Under the pieces are notes generated by a model, which saw only the letters and a program-made list of their open reading frames with translations, did no database searches and was not told the DNA's origin. Positions 36,634 through 46,389 of a stretch of DNA of 52,527 nucleotides are shown piece by piece. The stretch spans positions 1 to 52,527 of the forward strand of contig JACPRA010000038.1 in NCBI GenBank assembly GCA_016190215.1, in the 5' to 3' direction. The stretch comes from Candidatus Omnitrophota bacterium (GTDB lineage Bacteria > Omnitrophota > Gorgyraeia > Aquiviventales > Aquiviventaceae). Position 1 is the first letter of the stretch. Every line of letters starts with the position of its first letter. The position numbers and the translations under genes were made by a program.

Positions 36634-38072
36634 GCGGACACCACTTGGTTCTTCCCCGCCCGTTTCGCCTGGTACAACCGCTGGTCCGAGCGGCGGATTA
36701 AGTCCGTCTCCGATTGCGCGTCCTCCGGAAAGATCGCCACGCCGATGGACACGGTCACCGGCGCGCCCGACGCCCCATCGGCGCGCACCGCGGATTCGAT
36801 CTGCCGGCGAATCCGCTCCGCCAGCGCGGCGGCGTCCTGGCGGGAGGTCTGAGGAAGGAGGACGGCGAACTCTTCCCCGCCATAGCGGGAGCACATGCCG
36901 TGCGGCGGGATATGCTCGCGCGCGAGATCGGCGATGGTTTTCAAAATCCGGTCGCCGGCCGGGTGCCCGAGCGCGTCATTGTGGCGCTTGAAATCGTCAA
37001 TGTCGAGCATGAGCATGGCCAGCGGCTCGCGGGCCCGCACGGCGCGCGCCAGCTCGCGGCTGAGCTGCTCCAGGAACGGCTGGCGGCGATAGAGGCCGGT
37101 CAAGCCGTCGGTCAGCGCGAGCTGCTGCGTCTGGGCGAAGAGATGGGCGTTGGCGACCGCCGCGCTGATGAGGCTGAGGAAAATATCCAACAGCCGCAGG
37201 TCGTCCTGGGTGAACGTGCTGGGCGCGGCGCTGTCGAGGCGCAGCACCCCGTCGGCGCCGGGGGCGGCGCGCAGCGGACAGGCGATCACCGACGCGATGA
37301 CCCGGCCGCCGGACTGCCGCGCGTTAAAGCGGAAATCCCGCCGGACGTCGTTGACCAGCAGCGGGCGCTGCGTGCGCACGACGTATTGCTCGAACTGGTC
37401 GCCCTGCTTCTCGCGCACCGCCGGAACGCCGGGCGACTTCCGCGAGGCGAACAGCGCGAGTTCTTGCCGCTCGCGGTCCACCAAATACAGCAAGCAGGCA
37501 TCGGCCTTGCCGATCAGCTCGAACCCCCGCTCCACCGCCAAACGCCCGATGGCCTCCAGCTCGACGAGCTGGCTCAAATCCCTGGCAACAGCCTGGAGGT
37601 CTTGGTAGCGCGCCCGTTTGCGGTGCAGCGACACGGACGCGTCTCGGGCGACCGCCAGCGCTTGCTGCTTCACGTAGAGGTTCTCGGCCACGTCATCCAC
37701 CTGCTGCTGGAGGCGCTGCAGCCGCTTCCAGCGCCGGCTCTGCTGGATCGCCACCACCCCCACCAGCGCGGCGCACATCAGGAGGTCGTACGCCAGGAGA
37801 GCGGAGCGCCGCGACAGCCAGCCGATCAGCAGCCCGAGGAGGACGGCGCCGCTCAGGGGCGCGCTGATGGTGCGGGGGAAGAGCGACCAGGCATAGGCGG
37901 TCACCACGATCATGGCCAGCGCCCAGGGATGGAGCGCGCGGGCGGCCGGCGCGTGGCCGGACAGGAGGAGGAAGACAAAACCCGCGTAGGAGACGAGCGC
38001 GCAGGCGGCCGTCAGCCCGCGCAGGTACCGGAGGGCGGCCACGCCGGACCTGAGGCCGCGGGGACGCGCCAT
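36630..38072 (-). CDS. Membrane GAF-GGDEF diguanylate cyclase
   Basis: N-terminal TM segments, GAF-like region; DGLTGLYRRQPFLEQL...MLDIDDFKRHNDALGHPAGDRIL...CSRYGGEEFAVLLP. Confidence 0.93.
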   Translation of the reverse strand: MARPRGLRSGVAALRYLRGLTAACALVSYAGFVFLLLSGHAPAARALHPWALAMIVVTAYAWSLFPRTISAPLSGAVLLGLLIGWLSRRSALLAYDLLMCAALVGVVAIQQSRRWKRLQRLQQQVDDVAENLYVKQQALAVARDASVSLHRKRARYQDLQAVARDLSQLVELEAIGRLAVERGFELIGKADACLLYLVDRERQELALFASRKSPGVPAVREKQGDQFEQYVVRTQRPLLVNDVRRDFRFNARQSGGRVIASVIACPLRAAPGADGVLRLDSAAPSTFTQDDLRLLDIFLSLISAAVANAHLFAQTQQLALTDGLTGLYRRQPFLEQLSRELARAVRAREPLAMLMLDIDDFKRHNDALGHPAGDRILKTIADLAREHIPPHGMCSRYGGEEFAVLLPQTSRQDAAALAERIRRQIESAVRADGASGAPVTVSIGVAIFPEDAQSETDLIRRSDQRLYQAKRAGKNQVVSA

Positions 38073-38082
38073 CCGTGTCAGG

Positions 38083-39186
38083 CTACTGGATAGCCTGGTC
38101 GGTGTCCGGATCGAAGAAGTGCGCCTTCCCCATGTCGAACACGAGGTCGAGGTCTTGATTCACTTCCGGCCGCACCTGGGGATTGACGCGGGCGATCAAG
38201 GTCTGCCGGCCCGCGCGCAGGTGGAGGTTGACTTCCGAGCCCATCGGCTCCACCACCTCCACCGTCGCCGTCACGGTGCTCTCCTGCGGGGCCTCGGCGA
38301 TGAACAGCCGGTCATACAAATCTTCCGGCCGCATGCCCAGCGTCACTGGCTTATTTTCGAAGGCGCGCAGCGACTCCGCCATGTCGTCCACGACCCGCAG
38401 GCGGAAGACCCCTTCATCAAAGAACAGCGTGTCCTCATCCCGCGTGATGCGGCCCGCGATGAAATTCATCGGCGGCGAGCCGATGAAGCTGGCCACGAAC
38501 CGGTTGGCCGGGTGCTCGTAGACCGTCAGCGGATCGGCGACCTGCAGCATTTCCCCTTTATTGAGCACGACGATGCGGTCGCCCATGGTCATGGCTTCGG
38601 TCTGGTCGTGCGTCACGTAGATCATCGTGGTCTGCAGGCGCAGGTGGAGCTTATGGATCTCGGTGCGCATCTGGACGCGCAGCTTCGCGTCGAGGTTGGA
38701 GAGCGGCTCATCGAACAAGAACACCAGCGGCCGGCGGACAATCGCCCGCCCCACCGCCACGCGCTGCCGCTCGCCCCCGGAGAGCTCCTTGGGCCGCCGC
38801 TGCAGCATCGGGTCCAGCCCCAAGATCTGCGCGGCATCGCGGACCCGCGACTCGATTTCCGGCCGGCTGTAGCCCCGGAGCTTCAACCCGAACGCCATGT
38901 TTTCGAACACGGTCATGTGCGGATACAGCGCGTAATTCTGGAACACCATCGCGATGTCGCGGTCTTTGGGGGGGAGATTGTTAACCAGCTTGTTGCCGAT
39001 CCAGATTTCGCCGGAGCTGATGTCTTCGAGCCCGGCGATCATGCGCAACAACGTGGATTTCCCGCACCCGGAGGGGCCGACGATCACCAGGAACTCCCGG
39101 CTTTCCACGCTGAGGCTGATGTCCTTGACGGCCATGACATCGCCCTTGTACACCTTGGAGACGTTGCGGATGCTGACTTGGGCCAT
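38083..39186 (-). CDS. Sugar ABC transporter ATP-binding protein (MalK/UgpC type)
   Basis: VGPSGCGKSTLLRMIAGLEDISSGEIWIG; LSGGERQRVAVGRAIVRRPLVFLFDEPLSNLDAKLR; C-terminal TOBE region. Confidence 0.95.
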   Translation of the reverse strand: MAQVSIRNVSKVYKGDVMAVKDISLSVESREFLVIVGPSGCGKSTLLRMIAGLEDISSGEIWIGNKLVNNLPPKDRDIAMVFQNYALYPHMTVFENMAFGLKLRGYSRPEIESRVRDAAQILGLDPMLQRRPKELSGGERQRVAVGRAIVRRPLVFLFDEPLSNLDAKLRVQMRTEIHKLHLRLQTTMIYVTHDQTEAMTMGDRIVVLNKGEMLQVADPLTVYEHPANRFVASFIGSPPMNFIAGRITRDEDTLFFDEGVFRLRVVDDMAESLRAFENKPVTLGMRPEDLYDRLFIAEAPQESTVTATVEVVEPMGSEVNLHLRAGRQTLIARVNPQVRPEVNQDLDLVFDMGKAHFFDPDTDQAIQ

Positions 39187-39192
39187 GGATTA

Positions 39193-39256
39193 GTGGCTGA
39201 GTGGCTGAGTGGCTGAGTGGCTAAAAGGCTGGGGGACTGAGTGGCTGAGTGGCATC
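39193..39256. repeat. Octanucleotide GTGGCTGA tandem repeat (about 8 units, some degenerate) filling the accD-ATPase intergenic gap
   Basis: gtggctga gtggctga gtggctga gtggctaa aaggctgg gggactga gtggctga gtggcatc. Confidence 0.9.
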
Positions 39257-40109
39257 ATGCGGTCACCTGGGGGCTGCCGGCGTAGGCCAGCAGGTTGGCC
39301 AGCGACGCTTTCAAGTCGCGGCGATGCACGATGAGGTCCAGCAAGCCGTGCTCCAGAAGGAATTCCGAGCGCTGGAACCCCTCCGGCAGCTTCTGCCGGA
39401 TCGTCTGCTCGATCACCCGGGGCCCGGTGAACCCGATGAGCGCCTTCGGCTCGGCAATGATCAGGTCGCCCAGGCTGGCGAAGCTGGCAAACACGCCCGC
39501 CATGGTCGGATGCGTCAACACGGAGATGAAAAACCCGCCGGCCTCATCCAAGCGCATGAGGGCGGCGGAGGTCTTGGCCATCTGCATCAGGCTGAGCATG
39601 CCCTCGTGCATCCGGGCACCCCCGCCGGAGCCGGACACGATGACGACCGGCCGGCGCGACTCGGCGCCCCGCTCGATGGCGCGGGTGAGTTTTTCCCCCA
39701 CGACCGAGCCCATGGACCCCATGAGAAAGCGCGAATCCGTCACGCCGAACGCCACGCGGTGCCCGCCGATCATCCCGGCGCCGGTAATGCAGGCATCGCG
39801 CATCCCGCAGGTTCGCTGCGCCTCCTGCAGCTTCTCGGCGTAGCGGGCCGGCCCGCGGAAATTCAGCGGATCCATGGGCGAGAGATCGGCGTCCCACTCG
39901 TCAAACGTTCCCGCATCAATCACTTGGGCGAGCCGTTCCGGGGCGGTCAATAAAAAGTGGAAATCGCACTTCGGGCACACTTTGAGGTCTTCTTCAAGGG
40001 CTTTGTTGTAGAGGAGCTGCCCGCACCCGCCGCATCTGCTCCAGAGGTCGGGTGGAAAACGCTTGGTGTTGCGGCCGAATGACGGGGAGGCCCGCCGAAA
40101 CAGTTTCAC
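39255..40109 (-). CDS. accD: Acetyl-CoA carboxylase carboxyltransferase subunit beta
   Basis: LWSRCGGCGQLLYNKALEEDLKVCPKCDFHFLLTAPER (zinc ribbon); VSGSGGGARMHEGMLSLMQMAKTSAAL. Confidence 0.95.
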   Translation of the reverse strand: MKLFRRASPSFGRNTKRFPPDLWSRCGGCGQLLYNKALEEDLKVCPKCDFHFLLTAPERLAQVIDAGTFDEWDADLSPMDPLNFRGPARYAEKLQEAQRTCGMRDACITGAGMIGGHRVAFGVTDSRFLMGSMGSVVGEKLTRAIERGAESRRPVVIVSGSGGGARMHEGMLSLMQMAKTSAALMRLDEAGGFFISVLTHPTMAGVFASFASLGDLIIAEPKALIGFTGPRVIEQTIRQKLPEGFQRSEFLLEHGLLDLIVHRRDLKASLANLLAYAGSPQVTA

Positions 40110-40162
40110 CGTGTCACCTGTCGTTGCTGCGGAAACACCATACTTTCAAACGTCTGGTGTCC

Positions 40163-40199
40163 CCGGAAGCCGGAAGCCGTGCGGAAGTCGGAAGCCGTA
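40163..40199. repeat. CGGAAGC heptad tract upstream of accD
   Basis: cggaagccggaagccgtgcggaagtcggaagccgtat. Confidence 0.7.
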
Positions 40200-40224
40200 T
40201 CGTAGCACACCGCTCACCGGGCCG

Positions 40225-41493
40225 TCAACGCACCGTCCCGTTGAACGGGTGGATGAACAAGCCGGAGAGGAGTTTGGGATAAAAATAGGTGGTTTTTTGG
40301 GGCAGCGTCAGCCCGTTCGAGGCCAGCTCGTACACCTGGGCCAAGGGAATCGGCCGGACAAACCAGGCGCACGTCCCTTCCCCGCGCTGAACGGTGGCGA
40401 CCGCATCCGAGGGATCCGGCGTATACCGGAACAGCCGGTCATGCTCGGCGGTTTCCTCCACCAGCTTCGGCACCAGCGCCCGGTGCAGCAGCACCACGTC
40501 CAGGTCCGCCAGGGCGGCCGGCACCGCCTGCTGCCGGTGCCACTCGGCGCGCACGGCCTCCCGCAGCCGCATGAGCGCGAAGCCGCCCTCGCCGTAGAAG
40601 CCGAAGCACCCCGGCTCGGCCGATTGCGCCAGCCGCGCGAAGAGCTCCTCGGCATTGGCGCAGGGCTGGCGCTCGACACTCGCCTGCAACCGCGCAGCCA
40701 GCGCCGGCTTGGCCTCCGCCGGCACCACCATCACCCGGTGGATCGGCCGCACGCGCACCGCCGGATCGCCCAGCCACGAAAAATAGACCATCACCGCGCT
40801 CGACATCCGGCGGTTGGTCCACGCCACCTCAAACCGATGATGCCCGTCCGCGATCAACACCTTGGTGGGCGCGAGGAGTGCCTGCAGCTCCCGGATCGCC
40901 TGAGGATCGGTCACCGCCCACACACGCGCGCGCTCCTGGTCCAGCGCGCACGCGCCCACCGGCTCCAGCTCGCGGCTGAGGCGGTCCGTCAGCGCCAGCC
41001 CGCGCCCGCCGGCATCCGGCGCGATGCAGAACACCGGGCTGAGATTGGCGCGGACGGCTTGCAGCAGTTGGGTGCGGTCCGCCTTAGGCGCGGAGAAGGT
41101 GGCTTCATGGCGCAGCACCTGCTCCCGCGTCGAGTCGTGCAGCTCCAGCAGTGCCACGATCCCCAGCCGCCGGAACGACTCGCCCTGGAAGGCGAAGGCG
41201 TGCTCATACACGTAGATGGCCGGCTGGGCGTCCTGCACCAGCACGCGCTCGCGCTGCCAGGCGTCGAAGACCTGCTTGGCGCGGGTGTAGCGGTTGTCGG
41301 CGTCGCTGTCGTGGGGGGATTGCTTGCCGTAAATCAGGCGCACGACGTTGTGCGGGGAGATGTCGTAGAGCTGCTCCTGCCGCGCCGGAGAGATCACGTC
41401 ATAGGGCGGGGCGACCACCTGGCTGAGGTCGCCGACCGCGTCGAGGTTATAGCGAAGGGCGCGGAACGGCGCGATGGCTACCATGGGCACCAT
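40225..41493 (-). CDS. DUF1015 family protein
   Basis: APFRALRYNLDAVGDLSQVVAPPYDVISPARQEQLYDISPHNVVRL; LIADGHHRFEVA. Confidence 0.88.
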   Translation of the reverse strand: MVPMVAIAPFRALRYNLDAVGDLSQVVAPPYDVISPARQEQLYDISPHNVVRLIYGKQSPHDSDADNRYTRAKQVFDAWQRERVLVQDAQPAIYVYEHAFAFQGESFRRLGIVALLELHDSTREQVLRHEATFSAPKADRTQLLQAVRANLSPVFCIAPDAGGRGLALTDRLSRELEPVGACALDQERARVWAVTDPQAIRELQALLAPTKVLIADGHHRFEVAWTNRRMSSAVMVYFSWLGDPAVRVRPIHRVMVVPAEAKPALAARLQASVERQPCANAEELFARLAQSAEPGCFGFYGEGGFALMRLREAVRAEWHRQQAVPAALADLDVVLLHRALVPKLVEETAEHDRLFRYTPDPSDAVATVQRGEGTCAWFVRPIPLAQVYELASNGLTLPQKTTYFYPKLLSGLFIHPFNGTVR

Positions 41494-42124
41494 GTTTCTG
41501 TAGAGCGCCGATGGGAATGACGATGTCACCCAAGCAGCAGGGGATCCACACGGCTAACACGACGACCGACAAGACGGGAAAAATGAAATGGGCATCCATC
41601 AACCATCGCGTGAATCCGAATGATACGAGATACAAGAGCGCCGCCGAGCTGGCCACGAACACATGGGCCCCGTGGGAAAACACCGAGCTGGCGGCCAGCC
41701 GCTCTTCGAACAGGAACCCGCTGAGGATGCCCAACCCCAAAAACGGCAGGATAAGCTGCGGGTGGTCGATCAGGCAGATGTGCAGCTCCATCGGCTGCCC
41801 GAGCACGCGCCCGCCGATGAACGGCACAATATAGTCGGATAAGGCGCAGGGCACCACCGAGCTCATGCCGATGAGGACGGTCTTGAGCCATTTGCGGTCA
41901 AAATGCCACACCACCGCGGTCGTGGTGATGGCGCTCAGGCAGACGTGCAGCGGGTGCAGCACATGGAACGACCAGCCCATCTCGCTGCCCCACCCGGGGC
42001 CGTAGAGCTTGATCTGGCTCATCCCGAAGTACCACACCACCGCCATCGCGATCAAGGAGCTGACGATGGTATAGGGAAGATGGTGGGACAATTCGCTGAT
42101 GACCGCCTGCCAACGCCGTTTCAT
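41447..42124 (-). CDS. Polytopic membrane protein of unknown function
   Basis: MKRRWQAVISELSHHLPYTIVSSLIAMAVVWYFG...; several hydrophobic segments and multiple conserved-looking His residues. Confidence 0.7.
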   Translation of the reverse strand: MKRRWQAVISELSHHLPYTIVSSLIAMAVVWYFGMSQIKLYGPGWGSEMGWSFHVLHPLHVCLSAITTTAVVWHFDRKWLKTVLIGMSSVVPCALSDYIVPFIGGRVLGQPMELHICLIDHPQLILPFLGLGILSGFLFEERLAASSVFSHGAHVFVASSAALLYLVSFGFTRWLMDAHFIFPVLSVVVLAVWIPCCLGDIVIPIGALQKHGAHGSHRAVPRPSL

Positions 42125-42131
42125 TGAATGT

Positions 42132-42419
42132 TCACTGTTTCCGCTCAACGAGGATTACGCCGATGGCGGCTCCGAGCGCATTCGCCGCCGCGTCGCCCCA
42201 TTCCGCCGACCGGTAGGGGAGGAATGCCTGCACGATTTCGAGGAGCGCCCCGTAGCCGCTTGCCGCTCCCCACGCCGCCCACCCGCGCGGAACACCGCTG
42301 GACCGCAGCGCCCGGCACAGGCACCAGGCAAACAGGAGATACTCGCAGAGGTGGAGAAATTTGTCAAGACGACCGACGCTGACGCCGGGTTGCGGAGGCC
42401 ACACCGCCAGCGCGGCCAT
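42132..42419 (-). CDS. VanZ-like membrane protein
   Basis: DKFLHLCEYLLFAWCLCRAL...EIVQAFLPYRSAEWGDAAANALGAAIG. Confidence 0.75.
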   Translation of the reverse strand: MAALAVWPPQPGVSVGRLDKFLHLCEYLLFAWCLCRALRSSGVPRGWAAWGAASGYGALLEIVQAFLPYRSAEWGDAAANALGAAIGVILVERKQ

Positions 42420-42465
42420 GCCGGCGGCTTCGACACAGACCGCCGCCCACCACAGGCGGGATCGT

Positions 42466-42765
42466 TTATTTGTCAGCGGAGGGCTTCTTCGAACACGGGC
42501 CCGAGCAAGAAGAAGAGGAAGACGAGGAAGAGGAGGACGGCTTGGACTGCTCGTCGCGCTTCTTGCCTTCCTGGTAGTTCTTGCTGCGGTAATCGGTGAT
42601 GTAGAACCCGCTGCCTTTGAAGAGAAAGCCGGAGCCGCTGCCCATGAGGCGCGTGAGCTTGCCCTTCTTGCAGTTCGGGCATGTGGTTAACGGCTTCGCC
42701 GTGATGGACTGAAAGGCCTCGTGCAGTTTTTTACACGATTGGCACTGGTACTCGTACGTCGGCAT
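42466..42765 (-). CDS. FmdB-family zinc-ribbon protein
   Basis: MPTYEYQCQSCKKLHEAFQSITAKPLTTCPNCKKGKLTRLMGSGSGFLFKGSGFYITDYRSK. Confidence 0.92.
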   Translation of the reverse strand: MPTYEYQCQSCKKLHEAFQSITAKPLTTCPNCKKGKLTRLMGSGSGFLFKGSGFYITDYRSKNYQEGKKRDEQSKPSSSSSSSSSSCSGPCSKKPSADK

Positions 42766-42767
42766 CT

Positions 42768-43907
42768 TCAATGTCCTTTGAGCTTCGACAACAACGAACG
42801 ACGCGCCGGATAGGATTCGTCTCCGAACGCCTTGTTCAATTCTTCCAAGAGCTGCCGCTGCTTCGCGCTCAGATTGACCGGCGTTTCGACCACCACGCGC
42901 ACGAGCAGGTCGCCGGCGCGCCCGGTATGGACATCCGGAATCCCCTTGCCGCGCACCCGGAACACCGCACCGCTCTGCGTGCCCGCCGGGATCTTCATCG
43001 TCACCCGCCCGGTCAGCGTCGGTACGTCCACTTCCGCGCCTAATGTCGCCTGCGACAATGGCACCGGGTACTCCAGCAGCAGATTCGGCCCGTCGCGATG
43101 AAACACGAGGTGCGGTTCCACATGGATTAATACATATAAATCGCCGCGCTGCCGCGTGCCGCCCTCGCCCTCTCCGCTGACGCGCAGCCGCATGCCGCTT
43201 TCAATGCCGGCCGGCACGCTGACTTCGATTTGGCGCTGCGCCGACGTGCGGCCGCTGCCCTTGCAGGTGGAGCAGGCTTTCGTGAGCGTCCCGCCCTGCC
43301 CTTGGCACTTGGGGCACGTCCGGGCGATCACCATGAACCCGGCCGATTGGCGGATCTGCCCACTGCCCTGGCAGGTTGAGCACGTGGCGCGCGTTCCGCC
43401 TTCCCCGCGGCAGGCATGGCAGACTTCCCGCCGCGGCACCGTGATGGTCTTGCGCGCGCCGCGGGCCGCGTCCTCGAACGAGAGCACAAGCTCATATTCC
43501 AGGTCGCCGCCGCGCCCGTTGCGGCTGCGCGCGCCGCCGCCACCGCCCCCAAACCCAAACAACCCGCCCAACAAATCCTCGAACGCCGAAGCACCCCCGC
43601 CCCCGCCCATGCTTTCGAAGATGCTGGAGAAGTCGGCGTTGCGGAAGATGTCCTCAGTCGAGTAGCGCTGGTCAAACCCCGCGTGCCCGTACTGGTCGTA
43701 CACCTGCCGCTTCTGCGGATCGGAGAGCACCGCGTAGGCTTCAGAGATTTCCTTGAACTTCTCTTCCGCCTCTTTCTTGTGCTCAGCCGACACCCGGTCG
43801 GGATGGTGCTTCATCGCGAGCTGCCGATAGACCCGCTTGATCTCGTCAACCGTCGCGCCCTTCCCCACCCCCAGGATGTCGTAATAATCTTTCTTCGTCA
43901 CCGCCAT
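42768..43907 (-). CDS. dnaJ: Chaperone DnaJ
   Basis: KDYYDILGVGKGATVDEIKRVYRQLAMKHHPDR; four CxxCxGxG-type zinc motifs. Confidence 0.96.
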   Translation of the reverse strand: MAVTKKDYYDILGVGKGATVDEIKRVYRQLAMKHHPDRVSAEHKKEAEEKFKEISEAYAVLSDPQKRQVYDQYGHAGFDQRYSTEDIFRNADFSSIFESMGGGGGASAFEDLLGGLFGFGGGGGGARSRNGRGGDLEYELVLSFEDAARGARKTITVPRREVCHACRGEGGTRATCSTCQGSGQIRQSAGFMVIARTCPKCQGQGGTLTKACSTCKGSGRTSAQRQIEVSVPAGIESGMRLRVSGEGEGGTRQRGDLYVLIHVEPHLVFHRDGPNLLLEYPVPLSQATLGAEVDVPTLTGRVTMKIPAGTQSGAVFRVRGKGIPDVHTGRAGDLLVRVVVETPVNLSAKQRQLLEELNKAFGDESYPARRSLLSKLKGH

Positions 43908-43914
43908 GCTCTGG

Positions 43915-44130
43915 TTATGAGACCAGCACTTCTATAGGTAAATTCTTAACTGTGTGATGTTTGCCGGGTAAAAAGTTGAGTTTCTCAAATCCGATGACCT
44001 TGCCTTGGCGATTTTTTACCAAGACAACCTCTTCTCCGGTTTCCTCGCACACATACTCATTCTTGGGATTATCAAACCACACGTTGAGGGTATTACCATG
44101 AGAGTCGTAATAGACCCTTATCTTTTCCAT
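43915..44130 (-). CDS. DUF2283 family protein
   Basis: MEKIRVYYDSHGNTLNVWFDNPKNEYVCEETGEEVVLVKNRQGKVIGFEKLNFL. Confidence 0.8.
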   Translation of the reverse strand: MEKIRVYYDSHGNTLNVWFDNPKNEYVCEETGEEVVLVKNRQGKVIGFEKLNFLPGKHHTVKNLPIEVLVS

Positions 44131-44471
44131 GCAACCCGTCCCTCCTTCACCCTGTCAGTGATGTAAGCCGTCATGATGAAACCATCGGCTGACGTCACCC
44201 GTTTCGTGACCACGCAGAAATACCTCTTCCCTGATTTCCGGTAAAATAAATAGACAGCCGGGTCAGTTTTGCTGACTCGAATTTGATCCGGTTCGGTCAA
44301 CGTCCGAATGACTGCACGCTCTTGCCCGACAAGTTTCGGGTGCTTGACTGCCGTAATCAACGTCCAATAGGTCTGCGTTGTTCGGACGGAATAACCTAGC
44401 CGCGACTGGACCACAAAGGCCCACTTTTTCGACTCTACAGGTCGCAGTTCTCGCCGATGAGGCTTTTTCAC
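44118..44471 (-). CDS. Small DUF4258/BECR-like protein, putative toxin-like partner of DUF2283
   Basis: DPAVYLFYRKSGKRYFCVVTKRVTSADGFIMTAYITDRVKEG; overlaps DUF2283 start. Confidence 0.5.
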   Translation of the reverse strand: MKKPHRRELRPVESKKWAFVVQSRLGYSVRTTQTYWTLITAVKHPKLVGQERAVIRTLTEPDQIRVSKTDPAVYLFYRKSGKRYFCVVTKRVTSADGFIMTAYITDRVKEGRVAWKR

Positions 44472-44499
44472 TTAGCTGTCCGACTGTTCGATCACTCAG

Positions 44500-46377
44500 T
44501 TACTTGTTGTCGTCGTCCTTCACCTTGAACTCGGCGTCAACGACACCGCCGTCCGGGCCGCTCGGCTTCTCGCTTGAACCGCTCTCGCCGGGTTCCTGTG
44601 CGCTGTGTGCTGTCTGCTGTGTGCCCGGCTGCGCTTTCTTGTACACTTCCTCGGCCAGCTTGTGCGAGGCTTCCGTCAGCTCGTCGGTTGCGGTCTTGAT
44701 GCGCGCGGCGTCCTCGCTCTTGAGCGCCTCTTTCAGCGCGGCGAGCTTGCCCTCGATCTTCTGTTTGTCCTCGGCGGCCAGCTTGTCGCCCAGCTCTTTC
44801 AGGCTCTTCTCGGTTGAGTAGGCCAGCGAGTCGGCTTGGTTCTTGGCTTCGGCCAGCTCTTTGCGCTGCTTGTCTTTCTCGGCGAACTGCTCCGCCTGCT
44901 TGACCATCTTGTCGATCTCATCGGGCGCCAGCTTCTTCGGCGCGCTGATCTTGATGGACTGTTCTTTCTTCGTCCCCAAGTCCTTTGCGGAGACGTGCAC
45001 GATGCCGTTGGCGTCAATGTCGAAGGCCACCTCGATCTGCGGCATGCCGCGGGGTGCGGGCGGGATGCCCACCAGGTCGAAGCGGCCCAGCTCGACATTG
45101 TCCTCGGCCATCTGCCGCTCGCCCTGCAGCACGCGCACGGTCACGGCCGGCTGGTTGTCCGCCGCCGTGGAGAACACCTGGCTCTTGCGCGTGGGGATCG
45201 TGGTGTTGCGCTCGATGAGCTTGGTGAACACGCCGCCCATCGTTTCGATCCCCAGCGATAGCGGGGTGACGTCCAGCAGCAGCACGTCCTTCACGTCGCC
45301 GGTGATCACCGCCGCCTGGACCGCGGCCCCCAGGGCCACGCATTCCATCGGGTCCACCCCGCGCTCCACCTTCTTGCCGACAGTCTCCTCGACGAACCGC
45401 TGCACGATGGGCATGCGGGTGGGGCCGCCGACGAGGATAATTCGGTCGATCTCCTTGGAGCTCAGTTTGGCATCAGCCAGCGCTTTCTGCACCGGGCCGC
45501 GGCACCGCTCGATGATGGGGCCCACGAGCTGCTCCAGCGTCGCTCGCGTGAGCTTCATCGTGAGGTGCTTGGGGCCGTTGGCGTCCGCGGTGATGAACGG
45601 CAGGTTCAAGTCCGTCTCCACCACGTTGGACAGCTCGATCTTGGCCTTCTCTGCCGCCTCGCGGATGCGCTGGGTGGCCATCTTGTCGTTGCGCACGTCA
45701 ATGCCGGACTCTTTCTTGAATTCGCCGGCGATGTAGTCAATCAGGGTGTTGTCCATGTCCGTGCCGCCCAACTGCGTGTCGCCGTTGGTCGCCTTGACCT
45801 CAAACACCCCTTGCGCCATGTCCATGATCGTCACGTCGAGCGTTCCGCCGCCCAAGTCGAACACCAGCACCTTCTGCTCTTTGCCGGCTTTGTCCAGCCC
45901 GTAGGCCAAGCAGGCCGCGGTCGGCTCGTTGATGATGCGCAGCACCTTCAACCCGGCGATTTCGCCGGCGTCTTTCGTGGCGGTGCGCTGGTTGTCGTCG
46001 AAGTAGGCGGGACAGGTGATCACCGCCTCGCTCACCGGCTCGCCGAGGTGCGCCTCGGCATCCCGCTTGACCTTCTGCAGGATGAACGCCGAGATCTGCT
46101 GCGGCGTGTACTCCTTGCCGTAGATGCGGAACTTGTGGTCCGTGCCCATCTTCCGCTTAGCCGCCAACACGGTACCTTCAGGATTGGTGGCGGCTTGGCG
46201 CCGAGCCGGCTCGCCGACAAGCAACTGCCCGTCCTTGGTGAACGCCACGTACGACGGGAACGCTTTCCCGCCGACGGACGTGCCCTCCGCCGAGGGGATG
46301 ATCGTCGGCCGCCCGTGTTCCATCACGGCGCAGGCCGAGTTCGACGTGCCGAGGTCAATGCCAATGACTTTTGCCAT
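44500..46377 (-). CDS. dnaK: Chaperone DnaK (Hsp70)
   Basis: [47 protein letters not shown]-terminal linker contains heptad-encoded TQQTAHSAQ. Confidence 0.97.
   Translation of the reverse strand: MAKVIGIDLGTSNSACAVMEHGRPTIIPSAEGTSVGGKAFPSYVAFTKDGQLLVGEPARRQAATNPEGTVLAAKRKMGTDHKFRIYGKEYTPQQISAFILQKVKRDAEAHLGEPVSEAVITCPAYFDDNQRTATKDAGEIAGLKVLRIINEPTAACLAYGLDKAGKEQKVLVFDLGGGTLDVTIMDMAQGVFEVKATNGDTQLGGTDMDNTLIDYIAGEFKKESGIDVRNDKMATQRIREAAEKAKIELSNVVETDLNLPFITADANGPKHLTMKLTRATLEQLVGPIIERCRGPVQKALADAKLSSKEIDRIILVGGPTRMPIVQRFVEETVGKKVERGVDPMECVALGAAVQAAVITGDVKDVLLLDVTPLSLGIETMGGVFTKLIERNTTIPTRKSQVFSTAADNQPAVTVRVLQGERQMAEDNVELGRFDLVGIPPAPRGMPQIEVAFDIDANGIVHVSAKDLGTKKEQSIKISAPKKLAPDEIDKMVKQAEQFAEKDKQRKELAEAKNQADSLAYSTEKSLKELGDKLAAEDKQKIEGKLAALKEALKSEDAARIKTATDELTEASHKLAEEVYKKAQPGTQQTAHSAQEPGESGSSEKPSGPDGGVVDAEFKVKDDDNK
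44596..44624. repeat. CTGTGTG heptad tract within the dnaK 3' coding region
   Basis: ctgtgcgctgtgtgctgtctgctgtgtgc. Confidence 0.88.
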
Positions 46378-46389
46378 GTGAGGTCCTCC

